From contig NZ_JANHDI010000015.1 in assembly GCF_024494595.1 (NCBI RefSeq), positions 1 through 64,000 of the forward strand: 64,000 bases of DNA, read 5' to 3'. This stretch comes from Halobellus rarus. Its GTDB lineage: Archaea; Halobacteriota; Halobacteria; Halobacteriales; Haloferacaceae. Below the pieces are notes generated by a model, which searched no databases, had not been told where the DNA came from, and saw only the letters and a list, made by a program, of their open reading frames with translations. Made by a program: the position numbers and the translations under genes. Below, piece after piece: positions 34,068-43,550 of this stretch; within the stretch, counting starts at the first letter, position 1, and the number at the start of each line of letters is the position of its first letter.

Positions 34068-35963
34068 TTAATCACTCGCTGCGGGGACGAACTTGGTCTC
34101 GTGGCCGGGCAGCGTCCCGTCCTCGACGATGCTGGTGACGAACCCGTCGACGATCTCGGCGGGTTCGAAGGGGTTGCCGTTGTACTTCAGGAGGCTCGAA
34201 AGCTTCTCGCCGAAGCGACCGAGCTCCTTCTGCGTCAGGCCGCGGAACTGCGCCGAGGCGTTCATCTCGATGACGAGCACCTCGTCGACGCTCTGGATGA
34301 ACTCGGTGACTTCCTCGACCGGGTACGGCGCGAGTTCGGAGACGCCGAGCATCTTCACCGAGTGACCCGACTCGTTGAGTCGGTCGACCGCCTCCTCGGC
34401 GGTTCCCTGCTGGGAGCCGAACGTCATAATCCCGTACTCGGCCTCCTCGGGACCGTAGTGGGTGTTCGTCCCCTCGTCGCCGTCGAGGTCGGCGCGGATG
34501 GCTTCCATCTTCTGCATCCGTCGGTTGACCTGGTTGACGCGGTTGTCGGGACTCTCGGCGATGTGACCGGCGGGCATGTGCTCGTTGCCGGTCGCGAGGT
34601 AGCGGCCGCCCTTCTGTCCCGGGATCGACCGCGGGCTCACGCCGTCTTCGACGTCGTGCTGGAAGCGGTTGTACTTGCCCGATGGATCGTGCGGCGCGTC
34701 CGCGAGTTCGGCTTCTGAAATAACAGAACCGAGATCGGGGTTCGGCTCCTCGTCGAAGACGCTGGCGGGCACGTTCCGCATCTCGCCGCCGTTCTTCTGA
34801 TCGTAGAGGACGATCGACGGAATCTGGTACTCGTAGGCGATCTGGAACGCCCGTCGGGTCTGCTTGTACGCCTCCTCGGCGTCTGCAGGCGCGAAGACGA
34901 CCCGATGGGAGTCGCCCTGCGACGTGTAGAGGACGTGTTCGAGGTCGGCCTGTTCGGGCTTCGTCGGCATCCCGGTCGACGGACCGGCGCGCATCGCCTC
35001 GACGAGGACGACCGGCGTCTCGGTCATCTCCGCGAGGCCGAGCGGTTCCGACATCAGCGCGAAGCCGCCGCCCGAGGAGCCGGACATCGCCTTGACGCCG
35101 GCGTGGGAGGCCCCGACGGCGAGCGCCGCGGCCGCGATCTCGTCTTCGACCTGCTCGGAGATCCCGCCGACCTCCGGGAGGTTCTGCGACATAATCGTGA
35201 AGACCTCGGTCCACGGCGTCATCGGATAGCCGGCGATGAAGCGACAGCCCTCGTCGAGCGCGCCGTAGGCGATGGAATCGGAACCGGAGATGAGCACCTG
35301 TTCCTCGTCGTGCTCGCCCTCCGGCACCGACACGTCGGGCGCGTCGGCGTCGAACTCCTCCTGGATGGTCTCGTAGGCGTCGTCGAACACCGACATATTC
35401 GGATCGAACACCTTCTCCGGCATCGTGTCCTCCATCAGGCTCTTGATGACGTCGGGTTCGATGCCGGCGATGGCGCAGGTGACGGCGACGCCCGCGGTGT
35501 TCCGCATCACTTCGCGGCCGTGCTCGCGGGCCATCGTCCGGAGGTCGATGTCGTAGACGTACCAGTTGTTCTCCTCGACTCGCTCGTCGAAGTCCGGGAT
35601 GTCGTCGGTGTCGAGCAGCCCCGAGTCGTAGACGATGACGCCGCCCTCGTCCAGTTCGTCGAGGTTCTCCGACAGCGGCTTGACCTCCTCGTTGCCGTAG
35701 TAGGCGCTCTCCTGGGGATTCCGGGCGAAGGAGTCTCCCAGCGCGAGGAGGAAGTTGTACCCGTCGCCGCGCGATTTCACGGGTTCCGACGAGACCCGAA
35801 CCTCCGTGTAGGTGTGGCCTCCGCGGATGCGCGACGGGTAGTGACGATGCGTGAATACGTGTAGGCCCGCTCGCATCAGGGCCTTTGCGAAGTTCTGGCT
35901 CGTCGAGGCGATCCCGTCTCCGGAACCACCCGCGATTCGCCAGATGAGTTCGTCGTCAGTCAT
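34068..35963 (-). CDS. porA: 2-oxoacid:ferredoxin oxidoreductase alpha subunit (pyruvate type)
   Basis: The product has 631 residues, a fusion of gamma- and alpha-type domains as usual in haloarchaea: an N-terminal gamma-like domain beginning M-T-D-D-E-L-I-W-R-I-A-G-G-S-G-D-G (to about 190), then the alpha pyrimidine-binding domain from about 210 (S-G-S-D-S-I-A-Y-G-A) with G-Y-P-M-T-P, E-D-E-I-A-A-A and the domain closing near 560. It works with porB in the cytoplasm, feeding acetyl-CoA into the citric acid cycle. ATG 35963 gives this standard start; an in-frame GTG at 35975 is a weaker alternative. Two inverted repeats sit in the upstream leader. Confidence 0.88.
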   Translation of the reverse strand: MTDDELIWRIAGGSGDGIASTSQNFAKALMRAGLHVFTHRHYPSRIRGGHTYTEVRVSSEPVKSRGDGYNFLLALGDSFARNPQESAYYGNEEVKPLSENLDELDEGGVIVYDSGLLDTDDIPDFDERVEENNWYVYDIDLRTMAREHGREVMRNTAGVAVTCAIAGIEPDVIKSLMEDTMPEKVFDPNMSVFDDAYETIQEEFDADAPDVSVPEGEHDEEQVLISGSDSIAYGALDEGCRFIAGYPMTPWTEVFTIMSQNLPEVGGISEQVEDEIAAAALAVGASHAGVKAMSGSSGGGFALMSEPLGLAEMTETPVVLVEAMRAGPSTGMPTKPEQADLEHVLYTSQGDSHRVVFAPADAEEAYKQTRRAFQIAYEYQIPSIVLYDQKNGGEMRNVPASVFDEEPNPDLGSVISEAELADAPHDPSGKYNRFQHDVEDGVSPRSIPGQKGGRYLATGNEHMPAGHIAESPDNRVNQVNRRMQKMEAIRADLDGDEGTNTHYGPEEAEYGIMTFGSQQGTAEEAVDRLNESGHSVKMLGVSELAPYPVEEVTEFIQSVDEVLVIEMNASAQFRGLTQKELGRFGEKLSSLLKYNGNPFEPAEIVDGFVTSIVEDGTLPGHETKFVPAASD

Positions 35964-35975
35964 ATCTGAGCTCAC

Positions 35976-36007
35976 GGCCCGTGTGGGCCACTACCGAAAT
36001 CTTTCGG
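35976..36007 (-). promoter_or_regulatory. paired inverted repeats in the porA leader
   Basis: GGCCC-GTGT-GGGCC (35976-35989) forms a hairpin. CCGAAA-TC-TTTCGG (35994-36007) has perfect 6-base arms with a 2-base spacer. A TATA-like stretch on the minus strand near 36032-36040 would put the start of transcription at about 36008, so both repeats sit in the leader or at the start site. Confidence 0.45.
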
Positions 36008-36301
36008 CAGGAATCGATTAAAGCCTTTGCTATAAGTTACCAAGGAAAGATGATGAAGTTCCTAATATGTGTCTACAACACACGATATACCGGGATTCAG
36101 TTATAATATGTCCAATATCTAGAAGTAGAATTCAACGGGTTCGAATCACAGCACGAAACCCTATGCGGAACGGCACAACGGTGTCCGTGTCGAACGTGGT
36201 TTTCCCGGCCGTTTCTGGAATATTCGGACTCAGATCCGATATGACCGTAAAAAACGGTACTCATATTCGAGAAAACAATCGGCGGTCTCCGATCGCAGCG
36301 G
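36008..36301. other. AT-rich gene-free stretch between porA and aroC
   Basis: This is one of the few clearly AT-rich stretches here. I see the probable porA promoter at its left end and, at 36244-36258, an ACCGT/ACGGT inverted repeat around an A-run (T-run on the transcribed strand) that may end aroC transcription. I see no gene; the frames are short. Confidence 0.5.
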
Positions 36302-37453
36302 CTACTCGTTGTCCGGGCTCGACGGGTGGTAGTCGGTGTCGTACTCGCCGGGGTCGTCGTCGAGGCGATCGGGGTTGATCCGTCCGCCGAGGAGCATGAA
36401 GTCGAGGATCGTGAGGTTCAACATCGCCTCGACGACCGGCACCGCACGCGGCGGCAGAACGGGATCGTGCCGACCGACTACCTGGATCTCCTTCTCCTCG
36501 CCGGTCTCCCAGTCGACGGTCTGCTGCTTCTTCGGGATCGACGTCGGCGCGTGCCAGGTGATCTCGCCGTAGATCGGTTGCCCGGTCGTGATACCGCCCT
36601 GGAGGCCGCCGTGTTTGTTGCCCTCGGGAATCGGGTCGCCGTCGGAGCTGAACTCCCAGTCCTCGTTTCGGTTCTTCCCGGTCCACTCGCGGGCCTCACG
36701 ACCCAGTCCGAACTCGAAGGCGGTCGTCGCCGGAATCGACATCATCGCCTGTCCGAGACGCGAGGGAACCGAATCGAACCGAGGCGCGCCGAGCCCTCGC
36801 GGAACGCCCCGTATCTCGAAGTAGATCGACCCGCCGATGGAGTCGCCGGCCTCCTGGTACTCGTCGATCAGTTCTCGCATCTCCTCGGCGGTCTCGGGAT
36901 CGGCGCACCGCACCGGGTTCTCCTCCGTATGTTCGAGCATCTGCTCGAAGCCGACCTCGGGCGCTTCGACGTCGCCGATCTGGTTCACGTGCGCCTTCAC
37001 CCGGACGTCCCGCGTCTCCAGGATCTTCTTCGCGACCGCGCCCGCGGCGACCCAGTTCACCGTCTCGCGCGCCGAGGAGCGGCCGCCGCCGCCCCAGTTG
37101 CGCGTGCCGAACTTCGCCGAGTAGGTGAAGTCGCCGTGGCTGGGCCGCGGAGCCGTCACGTACGGTTCGTACTTCCCCGAGCGAGCGTCCTTGTTCTCGA
37201 TGACCATCCCGATCGGCGTCCCCGTCGTGTAGCCGTCCTGGACCCCGGAGTTGATCGAGACCGCGTCGGGTTCGCCTCTCGAAGTCGTGATCATCGACTG
37301 GCCCGGCTTGCGCCGATCCAGTTCCGCCTGAACGTCGTCCTCGTCGAGTTCGAGCCCGGCCGGACAACCGGACACCGTCACACCCATCGCATCGCCGTGG
37401 CTCTCGCCGTAGGTGGTGACCTGGAAGAGCCGGCCGAATCTGTTCCCGTTCAT
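36302..37453 (-). CDS. aroC: chorismate synthase
   Basis: A 383-residue FMN-dependent enzyme removing phosphate from EPSP to give chorismate, the last step of the shikimate pathway. Diagnostic segments: G-E-S-H-G (N-terminal), D-R-R-K-P-G-Q-S, R-P-S-H-G-D-F-T-Y, A-R-E-T-V-N-W-V-A-A-G-A, and the C-terminal N-K-H-G-G-L-Q-G-G-I-T-T-G-Q-P, R-H-D-P-V-L-P-P-R-A-V-P-V-V. ATG 37453 gives the family N-terminus M-N-G-N-R-F-G. aroA lies about 800 bases further on, on the same strand, with one plus-strand gene between them; they are not one operon. Confidence 0.95.
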   Translation of the reverse strand: MNGNRFGRLFQVTTYGESHGDAMGVTVSGCPAGLELDEDDVQAELDRRKPGQSMITTSRGEPDAVSINSGVQDGYTTGTPIGMVIENKDARSGKYEPYVTAPRPSHGDFTYSAKFGTRNWGGGGRSSARETVNWVAAGAVAKKILETRDVRVKAHVNQIGDVEAPEVGFEQMLEHTEENPVRCADPETAEEMRELIDEYQEAGDSIGGSIYFEIRGVPRGLGAPRFDSVPSRLGQAMMSIPATTAFEFGLGREAREWTGKNRNEDWEFSSDGDPIPEGNKHGGLQGGITTGQPIYGEITWHAPTSIPKKQQTVDWETGEEKEIQVVGRHDPVLPPRAVPVVEAMLNLTILDFMLLGGRINPDRLDDDPGEYDTDYHPSSPDNE

Positions 37454-37671
37454 TACCTCGCCGTCGTGGTTCCGGGCATATATACGTTGCAGAAATGCGC
37501 AATCGAAGGGTTCGGCGCGGGAACGACTGTTCGGCTCCGCCGTGGACCGCAGAAGTTCCGATCCGCCTTCTACCGGAGGGGAGCCAGCTATCCTCGATCG
37601 CAGGAACAACTTTGCCCACGTGCGACGTAGTTCTACGCCCGGTTCGCTCGAAACCGACGCTCCGGGACATT

Positions 37672-38136
37672 ATGGAACACATCGAGTACGCGTATACGTG
37701 CGGAATGGACGACGAAGCGGTTCGAGAGCGGCTCGAAACGACCGAGACGGGCGTGTTGGCGCTCTCGAAAGAGAACGACAGCTACGCCGTCCCACTGGCG
37801 CACTACTACGACGGCGAGGGGCTCTACTTCCGACTCGGCGTGACGGAGGAGAGCAGAAGTCGAGAGTTTCTGGACGCGACGGAGACGGCCACGTACGTCC
37901 TCTACGGCACCGAGCCCACCACGGATCCACGAGAGATCGATTCGTGGAGCATCGTCATCAGCGGTGCGCTCAGCGAGATACCGAACGCGGAATACGACCG
38001 GTTCGACACCGCGGAGATCAACCGTCAGTTCTCTCCCATCCGCGTCTTCGGCGAGGAGATCGACGAGATCGAGATCCGCATCTTCGAATTCGAAATCGAG
38101 TCGATGACGGGCCGAGAGACCTCGGAGTCGTCGTGA
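37672..38136 (+). CDS. pyridoxamine 5'-phosphate oxidase-related flavoprotein
   Basis: The product has 154 residues, a split beta-barrel flavin-binding protein of the PNPOx-like group: M-E-H-I-E-Y-A-Y-T-C-G-M at the start, the T-E-T-G-V-L-A-L-S segment, S-Y-A-V-P-L-A-H-Y-Y-D-G and a later V-I-S-G-A-L. Haloarchaea have many such small proteins, which bind FMN or F420 and have unknown substrates. ATG 37672 is close to an upstream T-rich stretch. It lies on the opposite strand to aroA and aroC. Confidence 0.82.
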   Translation: MEHIEYAYTCGMDDEAVRERLETTETGVLALSKENDSYAVPLAHYYDGEGLYFRLGVTEESRSREFLDATETATYVLYGTEPTTDPREIDSWSIVISGALSEIPNAEYDRFDTAEINRQFSPIRVFGEEIDEIEIRIFEFEIESMTGRETSESS

Positions 38137-38244
38137 CGTGGCTGGGCGCATCGTCGTGACGTGCTTGCGCCCGTCCGTCGAGGGCGCACGCGCTGCCTGG
38201 ATGGCGGCGGGTTTCCGATCCAGTTGTCGGCGCCGCCGTCCGAA

Positions 38245-39546
38245 TCACTCGCTCCGCTCGACGTCGACGCCGAGCGACGCCATCGCGTCGAAGAAGTCCG
38301 GGAACGAGACGTCGACGTGCTCGCCGCCCTCGATGACGGTCTCGCCGTCGGCGACGAGGCCGGCGACCGCCAGCGACATCACGATCCGGTGGTCGGCCCG
38401 ACCGTCGACGCGCGCGCCGACGAGGTCGCTCTCGCCGCCGTGGACCGTCAGCCGATCCCGATCCTCGGTGACCGACGCGCCCAGCTTCGCCAACTCCTCG
38501 GCCATCGCGCTCACGCGGTCGGTCTCCTTGTAGCGGACGTGCTCGCAGTTCTCGATGGTCGTGTCACCGTCGGCGATCGCCCCGAGCGCAGCGATCGTCG
38601 GGAGCAGATCCGGGGTGTCGCCGACGTCGACTGTCGTCCCCGAGAGCGACGCCCGCGGGACGGTGATCTCGCCCGCCTCGCGGTCCCAGTCGATCGACGC
38701 GCCCATCGACTCCAGGATCTCGACGATGGCGCTGTCGCCCTGCGCGCTCGGACGCGCGCCCTCGACGACCACGGATGTCCCGTCCGCGGCGGCGACCGCG
38801 CCCGCGGCGAGCAGGTACGACATCGACGAGAAGTCGCCGGGGACGGCGTACTCGCCGCCGACGGGGTCGTAGGACTGCCCGCCCGGAACGGCGAACCCCT
38901 CCGCCGTCCGCTCGGCGTCGACGCCGAAGTCGCGGAGGACCTCTACGGTGATATCGACGTACGGTGCTGACTTCAGTTCGGTTTCCAGGTCGATCTCGAT
39001 CCCCTCGTCGGTCACCGCGCCGGCCATCAGCAGCGCGGTGATGTACTGCGAGGAGACGTCGCCCGGGATCGACACCCTCCCGCCGCCGGTGTCGCCGCCG
39101 ACGACGAGCGGTGCCTGGCCGTTCCCGCGCGTCGACTCCGCCCGCCCCCCGAGTTGGCCGATGGCGTCGAGCAGCGGCCCCTGGGGTCGCGAACGCAGCG
39201 AGTCGTCGCCGGTGAAGACGCAGAGGCCGTCCGCCAGCGCGCCGCAGGCGGTGACGAGCCGCGTGGTCGTCCCGGAGTTCGCACAGTCGACCACGTCGTC
39301 GGGGACGTCGGGTCGACCCCCGAAACCCGAGACGTCCAGCCGCGAGTCGTCGCCGGCCCGGTCGACGGAGCCGCCGAACGCCTCGACCGCGCGCATCGTC
39401 GCGCGGGTGTCCGCGCTGACGAGCGGGTCGGTGACGACGGCCTCGTCGCCGTAGCCCGCCGCGAGGATCGCTCGATGGGTGTAGCTCTTCGAGGGCGGCG
39501 CGCGGACCCGCCCCTCGACGCGCGACTGCGAGATGGTGACGTCCAT
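38245..39546 (-). CDS. aroA: 3-phosphoshikimate 1-carboxyvinyltransferase (EPSP synthase)
   Basis: A 433-residue enzyme adding the enolpyruvyl group of PEP to shikimate 3-phosphate. Visible are P-P-S-K-S-Y-T-H-R near residue 17, the N-S-G-T-T-T-R (about 88), [12 protein letters not shown] (about 240), and R-Y-K-E-T-D-R (about 335). It fills both domains. ATG 39546 gives M-D-V-T-I-S as start; the in-frame upstream codon at 39633 is less likely. It supplies the substrate of AroC. Confidence 0.95.
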   Translation of the reverse strand: MDVTISQSRVEGRVRAPPSKSYTHRAILAAGYGDEAVVTDPLVSADTRATMRAVEAFGGSVDRAGDDSRLDVSGFGGRPDVPDDVVDCANSGTTTRLVTACGALADGLCVFTGDDSLRSRPQGPLLDAIGQLGGRAESTRGNGQAPLVVGGDTGGGRVSIPGDVSSQYITALLMAGAVTDEGIEIDLETELKSAPYVDITVEVLRDFGVDAERTAEGFAVPGGQSYDPVGGEYAVPGDFSSMSYLLAAGAVAAADGTSVVVEGARPSAQGDSAIVEILESMGASIDWDREAGEITVPRASLSGTTVDVGDTPDLLPTIAALGAIADGDTTIENCEHVRYKETDRVSAMAEELAKLGASVTEDRDRLTVHGGESDLVGARVDGRADHRIVMSLAVAGLVADGETVIEGGEHVDVSFPDFFDAMASLGVDVERSE

Positions 39547-39648
39547 ACGGGTCGTTCTCGGTGGCGAGGGTATGATACTTACTGTCGAGTGTCCGCCGTC
39601 GGTCGGCGCGGATATCCCGACTGCGACGCCCACTGACGAGGCCGACCG

Positions 39649-40872
39649 TCAGTCCCGGCGCGTCGCGAACAGCGTCCCGACGACGAACGCGACGAGCGCC
39701 GCCGCGGGTCCGAAGCCGGGCGAGTCAGTCGTCGTCGACGGCGACGGCTCGGTGACGGTCTCGGCCGTCGTCCGCGTCTCCGCCGTCCGCTCTCCGCCGC
39801 CAGTCGTCGTCACCGTCGACTCCTCTGACTGGAGACGCCGGTACTCCTCGTAGGCCTCGGGGTGGACGCTCTCCAGAATCGTCTCGGCGGCCTGGACCGA
39901 ACGCGGGGCCGGCTGCTGGAGGAGGTTCGTCTCGACCCGGATCACGTTGTCCTCACGCACGGCGTCCGTGCTTTCGTAGGCGGCGGTCTCGGGGACCGAA
40001 CTCCCCACAGGCACGACGATCCACTCGGGGTTGATCTGGACGACGGCCTCGTCGTTGATCATCTGAAAGCCGGTGAAGTTCTCCGCGGCGCCGTTCTGCA
40101 GTCCGCCAGTCGTCATCAGATCGCCGATGAACGTGTTCGCGCCCGAGGTATAACCATAAAAGACGTTGAGTCCGACCGGCTTCTCGGTGCCTTCGAGCGC
40201 CTGCTCCATATCGCTCACTGACTGGCGGATCTCGTCGGCGCGCTCGGTTCCGGCCTCGCAGTTGCCGGTGAGTCGACCGATCCGCTCGGTCTTGTCCGCG
40301 ACGAATTCGAGGGATTCCGGCTGGCCGAACACGTACACCGGGACTCCCTGTGCGCGGATCTGTTCGACGCGCTCGGAGGCCGCGCCGTAGGAACTGTTGG
40401 GGACGAGAACGAGATCAGGCGTCGCGTTCAGAACCGCCTCCACGCTGGGCCCGCCCGCCCCGGAGACGTTCGTCCTCTCGTCGGCTCCCTCCAGATACGA
40501 CGCGTACTGGGAGACGCCGACGACTTCCTCGCGCGCGCCGATCTCCCACATCGTCTGGGCGGCGCTCGGGTTGAGGGTCACGATCCGATCGGGATCGGAC
40601 GTGAGATTCACCTCGGCTCCGGTCGCGTCGGTGGTGTTGTACGGGAACGTGCAGGTCTCGGAGTCGGAATCGGCTCCGGAGTCCGACTGGTGGTCGTAGG
40701 GCGGTGCGTCGTCGAGGTCCTCGACATCGCTCGCCGGAACCGCCGCATCGTCGGCCGCGTGTCCCGCGGAACCGGGAGACTGAGCGGCTGTCGCGCCCGC
40801 AGCGGGCACGACGGCCACGCCGACTGCGGCGACGACGAGGAGCATCGAGAGAACGACTGCGCTGCGTTGCAT
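39649..40872 (-). CDS. btuF: PGF-CTERM anchored ABC transporter binding protein (BtuF-like)
   Basis: The product has 407 residues. A Sec signal peptide (1-31), an acidic Ser/Asp spacer and then a class III periplasmic-binding domain (about 80-355; [19 protein letters not shown]) as in BtuF and siderophore-binding proteins. The C-terminus has a Thr-rich stretch, S-P-G-F-G-P, a hydrophobic helix and A-T-R-R-D, the PGF-CTERM signal processed by archaeosortase for lipid anchoring. It captures vitamin B12 or a related corrinoid outside. Divergent from btuC, with a shared 61-base promoter region holding a palindrome. Confidence 0.85.
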   Translation of the reverse strand: MQRSAVVLSMLLVVAAVGVAVVPAAGATAAQSPGSAGHAADDAAVPASDVEDLDDAPPYDHQSDSGADSDSETCTFPYNTTDATGAEVNLTSDPDRIVTLNPSAAQTMWEIGAREEVVGVSQYASYLEGADERTNVSGAGGPSVEAVLNATPDLVLVPNSSYGAASERVEQIRAQGVPVYVFGQPESLEFVADKTERIGRLTGNCEAGTERADEIRQSVSDMEQALEGTEKPVGLNVFYGYTSGANTFIGDLMTTGGLQNGAAENFTGFQMINDEAVVQINPEWIVVPVGSSVPETAAYESTDAVREDNVIRVETNLLQQPAPRSVQAAETILESVHPEAYEEYRRLQSEESTVTTTGGGERTAETRTTAETVTEPSPSTTTDSPGFGPAAALVAFVVGTLFATRRD

Positions 40873-40913
40873 ACCCGGGACTGGACGTTATCGCAACAAG
40901 TATTTGCCTAATC

Positions 40914-40925
40914 CAACTCAAGTTG
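40914..40925. promoter_or_regulatory. palindrome between divergent btuF and btuC
   Basis: CAACT-CA-AGTTG, two perfect 5-base arms with a 2-base spacer, lies about 10 bases before btuC and about 40 before btuF. It could be an operator for both. Confidence 0.4.
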
Positions 40926-40933
40926 AGATACTC

Positions 40934-41953
40934 GTGAGCATCCGAACGCGGACCGTCGCGTGGTCGGTCGCGCTCTCCGGCGCGCTCGTCGCCGTCGGCG
41001 TCGCCAGCGCCGGCATCGGTCCGGTGTCGATCCCGCCGGCGACGGTCGCGAAGGTGCTGCTCTCGGCGGACCCGCTCCCGTTCGCCTTCGACGTCGGTCG
41101 GACGAACCGGATCATCGTCCGCGACGTCCGCCTCCCGCGGATCGCGCTGGCCGCGTTCGTCGGCTTCGCGCTCGCGACCGCCGGGACCGTGATGCAGGGG
41201 TTCTTCCGGAATCCGATGGCGGATCCCTCGATCGTCGGCGTCTCCTCGGGCGCGGCCGTCGGGGCCGTCGCGACCATCGTCGTGCCCTACGCGCTGCCGT
41301 TCGGCCTGGAACTCCAGGGCGCGGCGTTCGTCTCGGCGGTCATCACGGCGTTCGGCGTCTACCTCATCGCGACCCGCGACGGTCGGACGCCGACAGCGAC
41401 GCTGCTTCTCGCGGGCGTCGCCGTCCAGACGTTCCTGGGTGCGGTCATCTCGCTGCTGCTCCTCCACAGCGGCCAGAGCATCCGGCGCGTCGTCTACTGG
41501 CTGATGGGACACCTCGGCGGGACGACGTGGGCGGAGGTGCGTGTGATCGCCCTCGTCCTTCCCCCGCTGTTCCTCCTCTTGCTCCTGTACGCCCGCGATC
41601 TGAACGTCCTACTGCTCGGTGAGGAGGACGCCCACGCGCTCGGGATCGAGGTCGAGCGGACGAAACGGCTGCTGTTGGCGGCGTCGAGCGTCGTCACCGC
41701 GGCGGCCGTGGCGGTGACCGGCGTGATCGGCTTCGTCGGCCTCATCGTCCCGCACGCGATGCGACTGCTCGTCGGTCCCGACCACCGGATCCTGCTCCCG
41801 ACGAGCGCGCTCGCGGGGGCCTCGTTCCTCGTCGCGACCGACACGCTGGCGCGCTCGGGTCCCACGGAGATCCCCGTCGGCATCGTGACGGCGGCGCTCG
41901 GCGCGCCCTTCTTCCTGTATCTCCTCCGCTCGCGGGAGGTGACGGGACTGTGA
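40934..41953 (+). CDS. btuC: FecCD-type ABC permease (BtuC-like)
   Basis: A 339-residue membrane protein with about ten hydrophobic helices, the BtuC/FecCD fold. The [20 protein letters not shown] segment and the coupling region [12 protein letters not shown] near 268 are standard. It forms the channel of the uptake system with BtuD and receives ligand from BtuF. GTG 40934 was chosen over TTG 40904, which falls within the promoter and palindrome. Its stop overlaps the GTG of btuD. Confidence 0.9.
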   Translation: MSIRTRTVAWSVALSGALVAVGVASAGIGPVSIPPATVAKVLLSADPLPFAFDVGRTNRIIVRDVRLPRIALAAFVGFALATAGTVMQGFFRNPMADPSIVGVSSGAAVGAVATIVVPYALPFGLELQGAAFVSAVITAFGVYLIATRDGRTPTATLLLAGVAVQTFLGAVISLLLLHSGQSIRRVVYWLMGHLGGTTWAEVRVIALVLPPLFLLLLLYARDLNVLLLGEEDAHALGIEVERTKRLLLAASSVVTAAAVAVTGVIGFVGLIVPHAMRLLVGPDHRILLPTSALAGASFLVATDTLARSGPTEIPVGIVTAALGAPFFLYLLRSREVTGL

Positions 41954-43314
41954 ACGACGGTCCCGACCCGTCCGGTTCGTTCGCCGCCGCCCCGCTCGTC
42001 GCCGCCGAGGACCTGCACGTCGGCTTCGGTGGGACGACCGTCCTCGACGGCGTCGACGCCGCGATCGACCGCGGCGCGTTCGTCGGACTCGTCGGCCCCA
42101 ACGGGGCGGGAAAGACGACCCTCCTCCGGACGCTCAACGGCACGCTGAAACCGGACTCGGGGACGGTCACGGTCGACGGCGAGCGCGTCCACGACCTCTC
42201 CTCGAAGGCCGCGAGCCGCCTCGTCGCGACAGTCCCGCAGGACACGACCGTCGCCTTCGAGTTCGACGTCCGGACCGTCGTCGAGATGGGGCGAAACCCC
42301 CACCGATCGCGGTTCGGCGGCTGGAGCGAGGCGGACACCGAGGCCGTCGAACGCGCCTTCGAGTGGACCGACACCCGCCAGTTCGCCGACCGCGGGATCG
42401 CGACCCTCTCCGGCGGGGAGCGACAGCGCGTCCTGCTCGCGCGAGCGCTCGCACAGGAGAGCCCGCTCCTGCTCCTGGACGAACCGACGGCGAGCCTCGA
42501 CATCAACCACCAGGTCCGGACGCTCGAACTGGTCCGGGAGCTCGTCGCCCGCGGCAAGACGGCGATCGCGGCGATCCACGACCTGAACCTCGCCGCACAG
42601 TACTGCGACGAACTGCTCTTGCTCTCCGACGGCGACGTGGCTGGCTTCGGACCCCCGGAGACGGTCCTCACCGAGGACACACTCGGCGCGGCTTTCGACG
42701 CCAACGCCGTCGTCTCCAGGCATCCGGTCACGGGGTCGGTGTACGTCACTGCGCTGCCGGAGGGACGGCGCTCGGACTCCCGAGCGCAGAGCGGTCGGGT
42801 TCACGTCGTCGGCGGCGGGGGCACCGCCGCGCGGTACCTCTACGTCCTCGACGCCGCGGGGTTCGAGGTTACCGCGGGGGTGCTGAACGAGGGCGACACC
42901 GACGCGGAAGCCGCCAGAAGCCTCGCGCTCGACCTCGTGACTGTCGACCCGTTCGCCGGCGTCGACAGCGAGGCCCGCGAGGCGGTCGAGACGCGCATCG
43001 ACGCCGCCGACTGCGTCCTCGTCGCCGATGTGGAGGTCGGCACCGGAAACCTCCCGAACCTCCGGGCGGCGGCGGACGCCGACAGCGTCGTCCTCGTCGA
43101 GGAGCGGCCGTTCGCGGAGCGGAACTACGCCGGTCCGGAGGCACGGGACGTCTACGACGAACTTCGCACCCGGGGGCACGTCGTCGACCCTTCCGCCGTA
43201 CCCGCTGCCGTCGCCGCGGCTATCGAAGCGTCGGCGTCCGACGGCTCCACGTTCCAGTCAGCACACCAGTCACCGACGAACGGTGGCGTTGCCGGTGACG
43301 ACAGCGCCCGCTAG
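41950..43314 (+). CDS. btuD: cobalamin-type ABC transporter ATPase with extra C-terminal domain
   Basis: The product has 454 residues, about 190 longer than a plain BtuD. The ATPase is at about 15-255: G-P-N-G-A-G-K-T-T (near 52), V-P-Q-D Q-loop, L-S-G-G-E-R-Q-R (near 155), [11 protein letters not shown] (near 175) and A-I-H-D. Residues 265-430 form another domain starting [13 protein letters not shown] with alternating beta/alpha pattern and D-C-V-L-V-A-D, a Rossmann-like layout. This extension is seen in haloarchaeal BtuD proteins; its function is unknown. GTG 41950 overlaps the btuC stop. Confidence 0.87.
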   Translation: MNDGPDPSGSFAAAPLVAAEDLHVGFGGTTVLDGVDAAIDRGAFVGLVGPNGAGKTTLLRTLNGTLKPDSGTVTVDGERVHDLSSKAASRLVATVPQDTTVAFEFDVRTVVEMGRNPHRSRFGGWSEADTEAVERAFEWTDTRQFADRGIATLSGGERQRVLLARALAQESPLLLLDEPTASLDINHQVRTLELVRELVARGKTAIAAIHDLNLAAQYCDELLLLSDGDVAGFGPPETVLTEDTLGAAFDANAVVSRHPVTGSVYVTALPEGRRSDSRAQSGRVHVVGGGGTAARYLYVLDAAGFEVTAGVLNEGDTDAEAARSLALDLVTVDPFAGVDSEAREAVETRIDAADCVLVADVEVGTGNLPNLRAAADADSVVLVEERPFAERNYAGPEARDVYDELRTRGHVVDPSAVPAAVAAAIEASASDGSTFQSAHQSPTNGGVAGDDSAR

Positions 43315-43477
43315 GTCGGCGTGTTTCCCCGTCTGCGGCTCCGAATGCGCGTCAGCGGTCGGCATTGTCCGGGGTTTCGCTGCGACGTATCGCCCCGTCG
43401 AGAGCGTTTTCGCGAGCGGGTTTCGGTTACCGGACGTATCGGCTCGGTATTGTGTTCGCACACGGCCGACACATTTT

Positions 43478-43491
43478 TTAGGCGCGCCTAC
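43478..43491 (+). promoter_or_regulatory. TTAGG-CGCG-CCTAC palindrome before tfb
   Basis: The central 12 bases, TAGGCGCGCCTA, are a perfect palindrome. The block keeps the TTAGG-N4-CCTA(A) layout seen before the GMC dehydrogenase pair, with one mismatch. It lies right after a T-run (43473-43479) that could serve as the TATA region, about 60 bases before the tfb ATG. Confidence 0.4.
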
Positions 43492-43550
43492 AAATGCGTT
43501 AACGAGAGCGAGGCGGTGGTTCGGTTCTCACCGGCCTCCCGTGAACCAAA

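Noticed and set aside
41494..43179. 561-codon minus-strand open frame opposite btuC/btuD
   Set aside because: Shadow of the ATPase gene; no recognisable domain and no start signals.
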